A DNA stretch of 33,433 nt from Herminiimonas sp. (GTDB taxonomy: Bacteria; Pseudomonadota; Gammaproteobacteria; Burkholderiales; Burkholderiaceae_D). Each line of letters starts with the position of its first letter. Within the stretch, counting starts at the first letter, position 1. The stretch covers positions 1 through 33,433 of the forward strand of contig JAQGMR010000024.1 in NCBI GenBank assembly GCA_028292265.1. The letters run 5' to 3'. The position numbers and the translations under genes were made by a program. The notes beneath the pieces are model-generated. The model saw nothing but the letters and a program-made list of their open reading frames with translations, did no database searches and had not been told where the DNA came from. Below, one piece after another: positions 8,257-17,554 of the stretch.

Positions 8257-8727
8257 TCACTGAATGGACGTGGGTCCGATTAAAGCGAGACCACGCAGGA
8301 TCGCCGAACGTAGCGCGGGCAACATAGCCCGACGTTGCTGCAGGGTGGCCGCATCCGGCTGCCGCTGCTGCGCGGCCCAAACCGGCCCGGGAAAATGCGC
8401 ATCGTCGGCGAAGCGCGGTATGACATGCCAGTGCAGGTGCGGCACGAGGTTGCCGAGGCTGGCGAGGTTGACCTTGGTCGGGGACATGACTTCCCGCAGC
8501 GCGGCTTCCACTTTCCACACCGCCTCCATCAACGCCGCGCGGTCCGCGGCTGCAAGCTCGCTCATTTCCCGCACGTGGTCGTTCAGGATGACGCGGCAAA
8601 AGCCCGGATAATTGGCGTCGTCCACCAGCACGATGCGATAACTTTCCGTCCGGTGGATCACATCACCGCCGGTGGCATCGCAAAGTTCGCAACCGGCCAC
8701 GACTGCGGGACGCAGAGGGTTTGTCAT
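8257..8727 (-). CDS. HIT family hydrolase
   Basis: Histidine-triad protein of about 156 residues that would hydrolyse a nucleotide phosphoester or dinucleoside polyphosphate. The catalytic HxHxH motif is present as HLHWHVIPR, and the N-terminal CELCDATGG resembles the CxxC metal site of bacterial HIT proteins. NYPGFCRVILNDHVREMSEL is the usual GxxLVxxKxH-type region. Two starts are possible: TTG 8745, overlapping the stop of the upstream oxidoreductase by 4 bases, or ATG 8727. I prefer ATG although neither has a good ribosome site. The tight junction implies co-transcription with the oxidoreductase. The substrate is unknown. Confidence 0.88.
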   Translation of the reverse strand: MTNPLRPAVVAGCELCDATGGDVIHRTESYRIVLVDDANYPGFCRVILNDHVREMSELAAADRAALMEAVWKVEAALREVMSPTKVNLASLGNLVPHLHWHVIPRFADDAHFPGPVWAAQQRQPDAATLQQRRAMLPALRSAILRGLALIGPTSIQ

Positions 8728-8741
8728 GTCAGTCGGTAACG

Positions 8742-11700
8742 TCAAACCAGGACCCGCTCAATGCCGCCGCTATTGGCTCGAGCGACATACTCGGGCAACC
8801 AGTTTTCGCCCAGCAGGTGGCGCGCAAGCTCGACTACGATATAGTCGGCCTTCGTACCGGAATCCTCATCATAGCGGGACAGCCCCTGCAGGCACGACGG
8901 GCAGGAAGTGAGGATTTTCACATCGCCGGTAAATCCGTCGGCGCGCAACTTGTCCGCGCCCTTTTCCATTTCGGCCTCCTTGCGAAACCGCACCTGGGTC
9001 GAGATATCGGGACGCGCGACGGCCAGCGTGCCGGACTCGCCGCAGCAGCGATCGTTCTTCCCGATCTTTTGCGCGTCGATGGTGGTGATCAGGGTGTTGA
9101 CCGTCTTCAGCGGATCCTGCAGTTTCATGGGGCTGTGACACGGGTCGTGATACATGTAGCGGGTGCCGGTCACGCCTTCAAGCCGGATGCCCTTCTCCAT
9201 CAGGAATTCATGGATGTCCACGATGCGGCAACCGGGGAATATCTTTTCGAATTCATATCCCTGCAACTGGTCGTAGCAGGTGCCGCAGGAGACCACCACT
9301 GTTTTAATGTCGAGATAGTTCAGGGTATTGGCCATGCGGTGGAACAGCACGCGGTTATCCGTGATGATCTTTTCAGCCTTGTCGAAGTCGCCAGAACCGC
9401 GCTGCGGATAACCGCAGCACAGGTAACCCGGTGGCAGCACAGTCTGCACGCCGGCATGCCACAGCATGGCCTGCGTCGCCAGTCCAACCTGCGAGAACAG
9501 CCGCTCCGAACCGCAACCGGGGAAGTAGAACACTGCCTCCGTGTCGGCGGTTGTCTTCTTCGGGTCGCGGATGATCGGCACGATCTTGTCGTCTTCGATA
9601 TCCAGTAGCGCGCGTGCCGTTTTCTTGGGCAGGTTGCCCGGCATTTTCTTGTTGATGAAGTGGATCACCTGCTCGCGCATCGGCGCCTTGCCGTGCGTGG
9701 CCGGCGGCGCCTTGGTCTGCTTTTTCGCAAATTTCTTGAGCAGGTCGTTGCCAAGGCGCTGCGCCTTGTAACCCCAGCCAATCATCACCTGACGCGTGGC
9801 ATTGATGGTTGCCGGATCCGTCGCGTTAAGGAAGAACATCGAAGCGGCGGTGCCAGGATTGAAGGTCTTCTTGTCCATCTTGCGCAGGAGGTTGCGCATG
9901 TTCATCGACACGTCGCCGAAGTCGATATCAACCGGGCACGGCGTCAGGCACTTGTGGCAAACGGTGCAATGGTCCGCGACGTCCTCGAATTCCTCCCAGT
10001 GGCGGATGGAAATGCCGCGGCGCGTCTGCTCTTCATAGAGGAAAGCTTCGACCAGAAGTGAAGTCGCGAGAATCTTGTTGCGCGGCGAATAAAGCAGATT
10101 GGCGCGTGGCACATGGGTTGCGCAGACCGGCTTGCATTTTCCGCACCGCAGGCAGTCCTTGATGCTATTGGCGATGGCGCCAATATCGCTTTGCTGCATG
10201 ATGAGCGATTCATGCCCCATCAGGCCAAACGACGGTGTGTACGCATTGCGCAGATCGGCATGCATGTCCGGCAGGTTCAGCAACTTGCCCTTGTTGAAAC
10301 GGCCTTCAGGATCGACCCTGAGCTTGTAGTCACGGAAGTCGCCGATTTCCGCTTCGGTCAGAAACTGCAGCTTCGTGATGCCAATGCCGTGTTCGCCGGA
10401 GATAACGCCGTCGAGCGAGCGCGCCAGCGCCATGATGCGCGCAACTGCCGCATGGGCATCCTGCAGCATCTGGTAATGATCGGAATTGACCGGAATGTTG
10501 GTGTGCACGTTGCCGTCTCCGGCATGCATGTGCAGCGCTACAAACACACGGCCACGCAGCACACGCTTGTGAATGACCGTGCATTCCTCAAGGATCCCGC
10601 GGAAGGCGCCGCCACTAAAAATCTGGCGTAGTGGCGCGCGAATTTCGGCTTTCCATGACACGCGCACCGTGCGGTCCTGCGCGAGGTCGAATACGGTCGC
10701 GTGCGGGAAGGCAGCCAGCCGCAGGTCGACGGCTTCCATGAGTGCGCCGAACCCCAGTCCCGGCAGCGAAGCCTTGGCATCGCGCAAAGGCAAGTCGAGA
10801 TTGGCCAGCAGCCATGTCCAGCGCGCCTCAACCGCGGCCAGCAGTCCGTCGGCCTCGCTGACCCGGTCTTCGAGCAGTTCGGCGGGCGGGATGACTTCGC
10901 CCTCAGCGTCATCGCTCTTGCCCAGCGGGAGATTGCCGCGCAAGAAAAACTCGCGCAATTCTGCGACAAGTTGGAGCTTGTTGCGAATTGAAAGCTCGAT
11001 GTTGATGCGCTCAATGCCGTCGGTGTACTCGCCCATCCGGTTTAGCGGAATGACGACGTCCTCATTGATCTTGAAGGCGTTGGTGTGCTTGGCGATTGCA
11101 GCGGTGCGCGCACGGTCGAGCCAGAACTTCTTGCGGGTTTCCGGACTGACGGCGACAAAGCCTTCCCCGACACGCGTGTTGGCGATGCGTACCACTTCCG
11201 ATGCCGCCTGCGCCACGGCGTTTTCATCGTCGCCGACGATGTCACCGAATAGCGCCATTTTCGGTAGCACACCGCGCTTCGATTTGGCGGCATAGCCGAC
11301 GGCGCGCAGGTAGCGCTCGTCGAGGTGCTCCAAGCCGGCCAGTCGAACCGAGGCAAATCCGCCACCCTTTTGCGGCAAGGCGTCGAGGTAATCCTTTATT
11401 TCCACGATCGATGGAATCGCATCGCGCGCCTGACCAAAGAACTCCAGGCAAACCGTGCGCACGTGCGCCGGCATCCTGTGAAGGATCCAGCGCGCGGAGG
11501 TGATCAAGCCGTCGCAGCCTTCCTTCTGGATGCCGGGCAGGCCGGCCAGGAACTTGTCGGTAACGTCCTTGCCGAGCCCTTCCTTGCGGAATACGCGGCC
11601 TGGCACTTCCAGCATTTCGGTTTTGAACGGGGTATTGCTGCGACCCTTTTCGGCCGGATGGGTCCATTCGAGCTTGAAGCGCGCGACCGGCGCGTCATGA

Positions 11701-12755
11701 ATCTTGCCGAGGTTGTGGTCGACGCGGGTAACGTCAAGCCAGTCGCCGTTCGGGTCGACCATTTTCCAGCTGGCGAGGTTGTCGAGCGCGGTGCCCCACA
11801 ACACGGCTTTCTTGCCGCCAGCGTTCATGGCGATATTGCCGCCGATGCAGGACGCCTCCGCCGATGTCGGGTCAACCGCAAAAACAAAGCCCGCCTTTTC
11901 CGCCGCGTCCGCAACGCGCTTGGTCACCACGCCGGCGCCGGAGTGGATGGTCGCATACTCGCGGTCCACGCCCGGCAGCGTCATCATTTCGACTTCGCCC
12001 AGTTGTTCCAGCTTTTCGGTATTGATGACGGCCGAAAGCGGGGTGAGCGGAATGGCGCCGCCGGTGTAGCCGGTGCCGCCGCCGCGCGGAATGATGGTCA
12101 GACCGAGTTCGATGCAGCCTTTGACCAGCCCGGCCATCTCGTCTTCGCCATCCGGAGTCAGTACCACGAATGGATATTCGACGCGCCAGTCGGTGGCGTC
12201 GGTGACATGCGAGACGCGCGACAGGCCGTCGAACTTGATGTTGTCTTTTTCGGTGTAGCGGCCGAGCACGGCGCGAGTGCGCTTCCGCAAGTCCCATGAC
12301 TTGCGGAATTCTTCGCCGAAATCAGCAACGGCGCGGCGCGCCGCACGCAGCAATATTTCGACGCTGGCGCTGCGGCGCATGGCGTCGGCGTCGCCCACAT
12401 CGGCGAGGTCGGTGGTAAGGCGCCGCTTGTCCACTTCGGCCAATCGATGGTTCAACGCGTCGATGAGTGCCTGGCGCCGACGCGGGTTGTCCAGCATGTC
12501 GTCCTGCAGGTAAGGATTGCGCCGCACTACCCAGATGTCACCCAAGACTTCATACAGCATGCGAGCGGAACGGCCCGTTTGGCGGGCGTCGCGCAGCACT
12601 TGCAGCAGGCTCCATGCCTCTTCTCCCAGCAGGCGGATAACGATCTCGCGGTCAGAGAAGGAAGTGTAGTTGTAGGGTATCTCGCGTAGCCGGACCGGAT
12701 TAGAACCGGTGGGCGCATCGGAAAGCAAAGCCTGAATTTTTGCGGGAGCGTTCAT
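8742..12755 (-). CDS. Large FAD-linked oxidase / Fe-S oxidoreductase (DUF3683 type)
   Basis: A 1337-residue fusion resembling a D-lactate or glycolate dehydrogenase system in one chain. An N-terminal DUF3683 region (1-170) precedes a PCMH-type FAD-binding domain ([14 protein letters not shown] at 223-236; [10 protein letters not shown] at 305-314). A C-terminal FAD-oxidase domain follows ([10 protein letters not shown] at 742-751; GEHGIG at 787-792). Two 4Fe-4S motifs come next (Cys 868/871/874/878 and 930/933/936/940). Two CCG modules end the protein (Cys 1081, 1113/1114, 1157/1160; Cys 1206, 1237/1238, 1285/1288). It should oxidise a 2-hydroxyacid and pass electrons through Fe-S centres, probably to quinone; the substrate is not shown. 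It heads a cluster with HIT and DUF971, next to quinone genes. Confidence 0.92.
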   Translation of the reverse strand: MNAPAKIQALLSDAPTGSNPVRLREIPYNYTSFSDREIVIRLLGEEAWSLLQVLRDARQTGRSARMLYEVLGDIWVVRRNPYLQDDMLDNPRRRQALIDALNHRLAEVDKRRLTTDLADVGDADAMRRSASVEILLRAARRAVADFGEEFRKSWDLRKRTRAVLGRYTEKDNIKFDGLSRVSHVTDATDWRVEYPFVVLTPDGEDEMAGLVKGCIELGLTIIPRGGGTGYTGGAIPLTPLSAVINTEKLEQLGEVEMMTLPGVDREYATIHSGAGVVTKRVADAAEKAGFVFAVDPTSAEASCIGGNIAMNAGGKKAVLWGTALDNLASWKMVDPNGDWLDVTRVDHNLGKIHDAPVARFKLEWTHPAEKGRSNTPFKTEMLEVPGRVFRKEGLGKDVTDKFLAGLPGIQKEGCDGLITSARWILHRMPAHVRTVCLEFFGQARDAIPSIVEIKDYLDALPQKGGGFASVRLAGLEHLDERYLRAVGYAAKSKRGVLPKMALFGDIVGDDENAVAQAASEVVRIANTRVGEGFVAVSPETRKKFWLDRARTAAIAKHTNAFKINEDVVIPLNRMGEYTDGIERINIELSIRNKLQLVAELREFFLRGNLPLGKSDDAEGEVIPPAELLEDRVSEADGLLAAVEARWTWLLANLDLPLRDAKASLPGLGFGALMEAVDLRLAAFPHATVFDLAQDRTVRVSWKAEIRAPLRQIFSGGAFRGILEECTVIHKRVLRGRVFVALHMHAGDGNVHTNIPVNSDHYQMLQDAHAAVARIMALARSLDGVISGEHGIGITKLQFLTEAEIGDFRDYKLRVDPEGRFNKGKLLNLPDMHADLRNAYTPSFGLMGHESLIMQQSDIGAIANSIKDCLRCGKCKPVCATHVPRANLLYSPRNKILATSLLVEAFLYEEQTRRGISIRHWEEFEDVADHCTVCHKCLTPCPVDIDFGDVSMNMRNLLRKMDKKTFNPGTAASMFFLNATDPATINATRQVMIGWGYKAQRLGNDLLKKFAKKQTKAPPATHGKAPMREQVIHFINKKMPGNLPKKTARALLDIEDDKIVPIIRDPKKTTADTEAVFYFPGCGSERLFSQVGLATQAMLWHAGVQTVLPPGYLCCGYPQRGSGDFDKAEKIITDNRVLFHRMANTLNYLDIKTVVVSCGTCYDQLQGYEFEKIFPGCRIVDIHEFLMEKGIRLEGVTGTRYMYHDPCHSPMKLQDPLKTVNTLITTIDAQKIGKNDRCCGESGTLAVARPDISTQVRFRKEAEMEKGADKLRADGFTGDVKILTSCPSCLQGLSRYDEDSGTKADYIVVELARHLLGENWLPEYVARANSGGIERVLV

Positions 12756-12772
12756 CTGGTACGGTAGTGGAC

Positions 12773-12784
12773 GGCCGAAAGGCC
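12773..12784. other. Small hairpin in the leader of the FAD/Fe-S oxidoreductase gene
   Basis: GGCC-GAAA-GGCC on the plus strand (GGCC-TTTC-GGCC on the transcribed minus strand), 18-29 bases before ATG 12755. A short stable hairpin; no regulatory role can be assigned from sequence. Confidence 0.35.
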
Positions 12785-12800
12785 TGACGCCTAAACGTGC

Positions 12801-12806
12801 ATTTTA
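12801..12806 (-). promoter_or_regulatory. Candidate -10 box of the oxidoreductase operon
   Basis: Minus-strand TAAAAT (5 of 6) about 46-51 bases before the ATG at 12755. No convincing -35 box at the right distance. Confidence 0.3.
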
Positions 12807-12830
12807 GCTTATTGCGGTGCACCACCCTAT

Positions 12831-12860
12831 GCCGCCGACCGCACTTGCCGCGGTCGCGGC
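12831..12860 (-). terminator. GC-rich hairpin directly after the yqaA-type gene
   Basis: Arms 12831-12842 and 12850-12860 pair with one bulged base and a 7-base loop, starting one base after the stop codon. The stem is very GC-rich but no T-run follows, so it could be a weak terminator or a 3'-end stabiliser. Confidence 0.4.
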
Positions 12861-12861
12861 C

Positions 12862-13350
12862 TCACATCAGGTCGCCAAGGCGATGCCAGAAGCCGTCCGG
12901 CACCTGGAGCAGCGCGAAAGTGATTGCCGCATAGCGCAGAAACTTACCGACCGCCATGTAGAAAACACTTGGCCAAAACGGTAATCGAAGCCATCCGCCC
13001 AGGGTGCAAATCGGGTCACCGATGCCGGGCAACCATGCCAGCAACATCGCTTTGGCGCCGAACCGTTCGACCCAGCCAAACCAGCGGCTTTTACGATGGT
13101 GACCAAAGGCCTGCTGTGCGCCGTAACCCATCCAGTAGTCGATCGCGCCGCCAAGGGTATTGCCAAGGGTCGCCACGCCGATGACGGTCCATGTCATGTC
13201 CGGCGAGAGCTTTACAACTGCGAAGACAGCGGGTTCCGAACCCATCGGCAGCAACGTGGCGGAAATCAGGCTGATCAGGAATACCGATCCGAGGCCGACT
13301 TCCGGCAATGAGAGCATGTGCAGAAGCCATTGGATCGCGGAAGTAAGCAT
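12862..13350 (-). CDS. YqaA family (DedA-like, VTT domain) inner-membrane protein
   Basis: Membrane protein of 162 residues with four to five hydrophobic segments. The family-typical parts are FLISLISATLLPMGSEPAVF near the N-terminus, GNTLGGAIDYWMGYG in the middle and FGAKAMLLAWLPGIGDPICTLGGWLRLP, the re-entrant loop region of VTT/DedA-related proteins. Members of the wider superfamily are lipid scramblases or flippases; for YqaA no substrate is established. It is divergent from ilvA with a 149-base spacer, and is followed by the FAD/Fe-S oxidoreductase in the same direction. No Shine-Dalgarno sequence is evident before ATG 13350. Confidence 0.85.
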   Translation of the reverse strand: MLTSAIQWLLHMLSLPEVGLGSVFLISLISATLLPMGSEPAVFAVVKLSPDMTWTVIGVATLGNTLGGAIDYWMGYGAQQAFGHHRKSRWFGWVERFGAKAMLLAWLPGIGDPICTLGGWLRLPFWPSVFYMAVGKFLRYAAITFALLQVPDGFWHRLGDLM

Positions 13351-13446
13351 GCAGTAGGAAGTTGGTGGAAAAGAGGCGGGAGCTTCGCAACGCTGCGTCT
13401 GGAAGCGATCCCCGCCGGCCCGTTTCCGGAGGGAATCTCGCTCAAC

Positions 13447-13452
13447 TATAAT
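13447..13452 (+). promoter_or_regulatory. Candidate -10 box of ilvA
   Basis: Perfect TATAAT 48-53 bases before the ilvA ATG, in the divergent spacer with yqaA. The -35 position (TTCCGG, 17-base spacer) is poor. Confidence 0.4.
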
Positions 13453-13499
13453 GAGTCGGCCGCGCGTGCTCTTTCAGGGTACGGCAATTGCCTATCCGT

Positions 13500-15020
13500 A
13501 TGACCGACTATCTCAAAAAAATCCTTACCGCCCGCGTCTATGACGTGGCGATCGAATCGCCACTTGATCTCGCTCCCCTTCTGTCGGAGCGCATGAATAA
13601 CCGCATTTATTTCAAGCGGGAAGACATGCAGAGCGTGTTCAGCTTCAAGCTGCGCGGCGCCTACAACAAGATGGCGCACCTGCCGCTGGTCCAACTCAAG
13701 CGCGGCGTGATTTGTGCTTCGGCCGGCAACCATGCGCAGGGCGTTGCGCTGGCTGCCTCACGGCTTGGCTGCCGCGCACTGATCGTGATGCCAACCACGA
13801 CCCCCAAGGTGAAAATCGATGCCGTGGCTGCACGCGGCGGGGAGGTCGTCCTGTTCGGCGAATCCTATTCCGACGCCTACCAGCACGCGCTTATTCTCGA
13901 AAAAAAGCTGAAGCTCACTTTTGTGCATCCATTCGATGATCCGGACGTCATCGCCGGCCAGGGCACGATCGCGATGGAAATACTCCGCCAGCATGCCGGA
14001 CCAATTCACGCGATCTTCGTCGCCATCGGCGGCGGCGGCCTGATTGCCGGCATCGCGGCCTACGTCAAGGCGGTACGGCCAGAGATCAAGGTGATCGGCG
14101 TGCAGACCAACGATTCCGACGCGATGGCAAGGAGCATCAAGGCGGGCCGGCGCGTCACGCTGACCGATGTGGGCCTGTTCTCGGATGGCACGGCGGTAAA
14201 GCTGGTTGGTGTGGAAACCTTCCGCCTGGTGAAAAAGTATGTGGACGAAATTATTATCGTCGACACGGATGCCGTGTGCGCGGCAATCAAGGACGTTTTC
14301 GCGGATACCCGCAGCATTCTCGAGCCGGCCGGCGCACTGGCAATTGCGGGTGCCAAGGAGTATGTGGAACGCTCCCGCGCCGGGAAGCACCCCATAAAGA
14401 ATGAGGCTCTCATCACGATTGCCTGCGGCGCCAACATGAATTTCGACCGCTTGCGATTTGTGGCGGAGCGCGCCGAAACTGGTGAGGCGCGGGAAGCGAT
14501 TTTCGCGGTGACCATTCCGGAGGAGCGCGGCAGTTTCCGCCGCTTTTGCAAGCTGGTCGGGCCGCGCGCCGTGACTGAATTCAATTACCGTATCAGCGGC
14601 GAGAAGGAGGCGCACGTGTTTGTCGGCGTCCAGATCGCGAGCCGTGACGAATCCGAAAAAATATCCCGGAACTTCGTGCGCCACGGCTTCCCGACCCTGG
14701 ACCTGACCCACGACGAACTCGCCAAACTGCATATTCGCCACCTGGTCGGCGGCAAGAGCCCGCTGGCGCATGATGAGCTTTTGTACCGGTTCGAGTTTCC
14801 AGAGCGGCCCGGCGCGCTGTCGCGCTTCCTCGAAAGCATGGCGCCGAATTGGAATATCAGCCTTTTCCATTACCGGAACCAGGGCGGAGACGTGGGCCGG
14901 ATCCTGATCGGGCTGCAGGTGCCGAAGAATGAAATGAAAGCGTTACGTGCATTTCTCGCCACGGTCGGCTACCCCTATTGCGACGAGACTGAAAACCCGG
15001 TGTACAAACAGTTTCTCTAA
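13500..15020 (+). CDS. ilvA: Threonine ammonia-lyase (threonine deaminase), biosynthetic
   Basis: PLP enzyme of 506 residues converting threonine to 2-oxobutanoate and ammonia, the first committed step of isoleucine synthesis. The PLP lysine lies in SFKLRGAYN (K50), the phosphate-binding Gly loop in VAIGGGGLIAG (177-181 GGGGL), and ASAGNHAQG is at 73-81. The C-terminal third (about 325-506) has two ACT-like regulatory domains, with EERGSFRRFCKLVG and PERPGALSRFLESM as their starts, typical of the long isoleucine-inhibited form. ATG 13500 was chosen; an in-frame TTG four codons upstream is possible. It ends 8 bases before the yhhQ ATG, so the two may be co-transcribed. Confidence 0.95.
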   Translation: MTDYLKKILTARVYDVAIESPLDLAPLLSERMNNRIYFKREDMQSVFSFKLRGAYNKMAHLPLVQLKRGVICASAGNHAQGVALAASRLGCRALIVMPTTTPKVKIDAVAARGGEVVLFGESYSDAYQHALILEKKLKLTFVHPFDDPDVIAGQGTIAMEILRQHAGPIHAIFVAIGGGGLIAGIAAYVKAVRPEIKVIGVQTNDSDAMARSIKAGRRVTLTDVGLFSDGTAVKLVGVETFRLVKKYVDEIIIVDTDAVCAAIKDVFADTRSILEPAGALAIAGAKEYVERSRAGKHPIKNEALITIACGANMNFDRLRFVAERAETGEAREAIFAVTIPEERGSFRRFCKLVGPRAVTEFNYRISGEKEAHVFVGVQIASRDESEKISRNFVRHGFPTLDLTHDELAKLHIRHLVGGKSPLAHDELLYRFEFPERPGALSRFLESMAPNWNISLFHYRNQGGDVGRILIGLQVPKNEMKALRAFLATVGYPYCDETENPVYKQFL

Positions 15021-15028
15021 GGGGCACC

Positions 15029-15781
15029 ATGAACCCGGATCACGATCAGGCGCCAGGCGGCATGCCAGCACCAAAGACAATCGGCCAGTACCGCTACTAC
15101 GATTTCGTGATGGCCGCGTTTGTCACGGTGCTGCTTTGCTCCAACCTGATCGGCGCTGCCAAAGCGGCCGAGGTAACGCTGCCTCTTATTGGTACGGTGA
15201 CCTTTGGTGCCGGTGTGCTGTTCTTCCCGATCTCCTACATATTTGGAGACATCCTGACCGAGGTGTATGGCTACGGCCGTGACCGTCGCGTTATCTGGGC
15301 TGGCTTCGGCGCGCTTGTTTTCGCGGCGGTGATGTCGTCGGTCGTGCTGGCGTTGAAGCCGGCCGCCGACCCGTTCAATGGCACCTACCAGACGCATCTC
15401 GAAGCCGTGTTCGGAAACACGCCCCGCATCATAGCGGCCTCCATGCTGGCTTTCTGGAGCGGCAGTTTCGTCAACAGCTATGTGCTGGCGAAGATGAAGA
15501 TCATGACGTCCGGCCGCATGCTGTGGACCCGCACCATTGGCTCGACAATCTGCGGCGAACTCGTGGACTCCGGATTGTTTTACGTGATTGCCTTCTATGG
15601 AATTTGGTCAAACCAGCAGCTTGTCAGCGTGATCATCGCGCAGTACATCCTGAAGACCGGTTGGGAAGTCGTCATGACGCCGGTGACATACAAGGTGGTT
15701 GGATTCCTGAAGCGCAAGGAAAGTGAGGACTGGTACGACCGTCGCACCAACTTCAATCCATTCCGCCTGAAAGCGGACTAG
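15029..15781 (+). CDS. yhhQ: Queuosine precursor transporter (YhhQ, DUF165 family)
   Basis: Inner-membrane protein of 250 residues with about six hydrophobic segments. The family hallmark is [27 protein letters not shown] after the second segment ([18 protein letters not shown] is nearly invariant), followed by [18 protein letters not shown] and [21 protein letters not shown]. coli YhhQ imports the 7-deazaguanine precursors preQ0 and preQ1. The gene is directly followed by queF, which reduces preQ0 to preQ1, so the two make a precursor salvage and conversion pair. The ATG is 8 bases after the ilvA stop, and GGGGC partly overlaps that junction as a ribosome site. Confidence 0.93.
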   Translation: MNPDHDQAPGGMPAPKTIGQYRYYDFVMAAFVTVLLCSNLIGAAKAAEVTLPLIGTVTFGAGVLFFPISYIFGDILTEVYGYGRDRRVIWAGFGALVFAAVMSSVVLALKPAADPFNGTYQTHLEAVFGNTPRIIAASMLAFWSGSFVNSYVLAKMKIMTSGRMLWTRTIGSTICGELVDSGLFYVIAFYGIWSNQQLVSVIIAQYILKTGWEVVMTPVTYKVVGFLKRKESEDWYDRRTNFNPFRLKAD

Positions 15782-15818
15782 GACTGAACGACCAGCCTCC
15801 CCCGATGCGGCGCATTGG

Positions 15819-15861
15819 TTTGACATGCGGCTCTCTGCGGCCGAGACCCCGCCATGTCAAA
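15819..15861 (+). promoter_or_regulatory. Long hairpin between yhhQ and queF
   Basis: Arms TTTGACATGCGG (15819-15830) and CCGCCATGTCAAA (15849-15861) pair over 12 positions with one bulged base. An inner TCTC/GAGA stem with a 7-base loop extends the fold. The hairpin ends 33 bases before the queF ATG and no T-run follows, so it is not a normal terminator. It does not resemble a known preQ1 riboswitch class as far as I can see. It could affect queF expression as a processing site or an operator; that is inference. Confidence 0.55.
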
Positions 15862-15894
15862 ATGCGGCTTCAATCCTTCTTCGCTTTTCCCATC

Positions 15895-16728
15895 ATGTCC
15901 AACTCACCGGAAGCGTCGCCGCTCGGCAAACCCGCTCCCTACCAGACCTCGTATGACCACTCGCTGATTTTTCCGATCTCGCGCCAGACGAAGCGCGACG
16001 AACTCGGCATCAGCGGCACACTGCCTTTTTTTGGCATCGACATCTGGAACGCCTATGAAGTGTCGTGGCTGAACATGCGCGGCAAACCGCAAATTGCGAT
16101 CCTGACCATCACGGTACCCGCCGACTCGCCCAACATCATCGAGTCAAAGTCCCTGAAGCTTTACCTCAACAGCTTTAACCAAACCCGGCTTGGCGGCAAC
16201 GAGGCGATGCTGGAATTGTTGCGCGGCGACCTCTCTGCCGGGTTCGGCAGCCCGGTGCACATCAGCCTGTCTACTCCAGACACGTTCGGGACGCTTGCAA
16301 TGGGGCAGCTGGACGGCATGTTGCTGGACCGGCTCGACATTGAAATTGAGAGCTATTCGCCCGACGCAACGCTGTTGCGCTCAATGCAGGACCAGGGACC
16401 GGTAGAAGAAAGCCTGGTGTCGCATCTGCTTAAATCGAATTGTCTTGTGACCGGACAACCGGACTGGGGAAGTGTGCAAATACAGTATGTCGGAGCACCG
16501 ATAGACCAGGAAGGGCTGTTGCGATATCTGATTGGTTTTCGCGAACACAATGAGTTTCACGAACAGTGTGTAGAGCGTATTTTCATGGACCTGCTGCGCC
16601 AATGCAAACCACAGAAGCTTGCAGTTTATGCACGCTACACCCGACGCGGCGGCCTGGACATCAACCCGTGGCGAAGCAATTTCTCGACCGGGAAACGCCC
16701 ATCGAATGCTCGTCTGGCGCGGCAATAG
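15895..16728 (+). CDS. queF: NADPH-dependent 7-cyano-7-deazaguanine reductase, long form
   Basis: Enzyme of 277 residues reducing the nitrile of preQ0 to the amine preQ1 in queuosine tRNA-modification synthesis. It is the long bi-domain QueF like E. coli (282). The family motif [13 protein letters not shown] lies at 83-95, the catalytic Cys is C183 in [15 protein letters not shown] with Asp 190 following, and the substrate-binding His/Glu pair is H222/E223 in [10 protein letters not shown] chose ATG 15895 because the protein then starts at the conserved N-terminal region; the upstream in-frame ATG at 15805 would place the hairpin inside the gene. No clear ribosome site precedes ATG 15895. Neighbour yhhQ supplies the substrate. 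Confidence 0.95.
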   Translation: MSNSPEASPLGKPAPYQTSYDHSLIFPISRQTKRDELGISGTLPFFGIDIWNAYEVSWLNMRGKPQIAILTITVPADSPNIIESKSLKLYLNSFNQTRLGGNEAMLELLRGDLSAGFGSPVHISLSTPDTFGTLAMGQLDGMLLDRLDIEIESYSPDATLLRSMQDQGPVEESLVSHLLKSNCLVTGQPDWGSVQIQYVGAPIDQEGLLRYLIGFREHNEFHEQCVERIFMDLLRQCKPQKLAVYARYTRRGGLDINPWRSNFSTGKRPSNARLARQ

Positions 16729-16734
16729 ATGTTA

Positions 16735-16750
16735 GGGAGGCGCCACTCCC
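16735..16750 (+). other. Short hairpin just after queF
   Basis: GGGAG (16735-16739) and CTCCC (16746-16750) with a 6-base loop, starting 6 bases after the queF stop. No T-run follows, so a terminator role is doubtful. The rest of the 298-base queF-ptsN spacer holds the sigma-54-like site and the TATAAT box listed separately, and no convincing gene. Confidence 0.3.
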
Positions 16751-16859
16751 CGTCCAAGAAGTGTGCGGAGAGCGGAATAACCATGCGAAACCTTGCTTGT
16801 TTCTATTGTCCGCCTCTGGCCACCGGTATAAAGTTCTCACAGTGTTGCTTCACACGGTG

Positions 16860-16874
16860 GGCACGGCAATTGCA
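16860..16874 (+). promoter_or_regulatory. Sigma-54 type -24/-12 promoter match upstream of ptsN
   Basis: GGCAC (16860-16864), five bases, then TTGCA (16870-16874). The GG and GC dinucleotides have the required 10-base separation. Against the consensus TGGCAC-N5-TTGCW only the first T is replaced by G. Transcription would start near 16885, about 140 bases before the ptsN ATG. ptsN encodes a nitrogen-PTS component usually linked to rpoN, which makes the position meaningful, but no enhancer-binding site was identified. Confidence 0.5.
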
Positions 16875-16988
16875 TAAGGGAACAATCGCATTCAAGAACA
16901 TTTTGAGATGAACCCGGCACCACTCGCACTGCTGCCGGCAACCAGTTTCCGGTCCGGCCATTTCGCCAGCGGACATGGAAATGTGCCC

Positions 16989-16994
16989 TATAAT
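16989..16994 (+). promoter_or_regulatory. Candidate sigma-70 -10 box of ptsN
   Basis: Perfect TATAAT within GCCCTATAATGC, 33-38 bases before the ptsN ATG. No good -35 hexamer is present. The same 12-base context occurs at the ubiE promoter. Confidence 0.4.
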
Positions 16995-17026
16995 GCGTGG
17001 CGAATCCCTCTTTTGTGCACTGCATC

Positions 17027-17500
17027 ATGACACATTTCAGCCATATCCTGCCCCTGCAGAACGTCGTTCTCGACCTTGACGTATCGAGCAAGAAGCGGGC
17101 ATTCGAGCAAGCTGGCCTTCTGTTTGAAAACAACCACGGAATTGCCCGCTCGACGGTATCCGACAACTTGTTCGCTCGCGAACGACTTGGCTCCACGGGA
17201 CTCGGGCATGGCGTAGCAGTGCCTCATGGGCGCATCAAGGGTTTGAAAGCCCCCCTCGCCGCGTTCATGCGGCTTGCGGAGCCGATTCCATTCGAGTCGC
17301 CAGACGGTCAGCCAGTGAAGCTCCTGATATTCCTGCTGATACCAGACCACGTCACCCAGCATCACCTGGAAATCTTGTCTGAAATCGCCGAAATATTTTC
17401 GGACGACCACTTTCGCGACGCTTTATCGACCGACGCCGATGCCGCGGCGCTGCACGCACGACTGACAAACTGGCAACCAAGCCTGCGTTACGTCGCCTGA
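17027..17500 (+). CDS. ptsN: PTS IIA-like nitrogen-regulatory protein EIIA-Ntr
   Basis: Cytoplasmic protein of 157 residues, terminal phosphoryl acceptor of the nitrogen phosphotransferase chain (PtsP-PtsO-PtsN), which regulates potassium handling and other functions rather than sugar uptake. The phosphorylated His is H67 in HGVAVPHGRI; LGLGHGVA-type context (GSTGLGHGVAVPHG) and HLEILSEIAEIFSD are family-typical. ATG 17027 was chosen over an upstream GTG at 16997, because MTHFSHILPLQNVVLDL matches the family N-terminus. hprK follows after 54 bases and rapZ after that, the usual betaproteobacterial order. The usual upstream partners rpoN and hpf are absent here; queF lies upstream instead. Confidence 0.95.
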   Translation: MTHFSHILPLQNVVLDLDVSSKKRAFEQAGLLFENNHGIARSTVSDNLFARERLGSTGLGHGVAVPHGRIKGLKAPLAAFMRLAEPIPFESPDGQPVKLLIFLLIPDHVTQHHLEILSEIAEIFSDDHFRDALSTDADAAALHARLTNWQPSLRYVA

Positions 17501-17554
17501 CGGGGCGTCCTCGCTCTGGGCACGCCTTAGTTTCGTTCAACCACCGGACCCACG

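Noticed and set aside
11325..12299. 324-codon plus-strand frame opposite the FAD/Fe-S oxidoreductase
   Set aside because: Shadow frame; similar long antisense frames occur over most of this GC-rich gene, including 8721-9608.
13758..14870. 370-codon minus-strand frame opposite ilvA
   Set aside because: Antisense shadow of a well-conserved enzyme; no recognisable domain.
16784..16911. 42-codon frame with several Cys in the queF-ptsN spacer
   Set aside because: No ribosome site and it runs through the sigma-54-like site; the spacer is better explained as regulatory.
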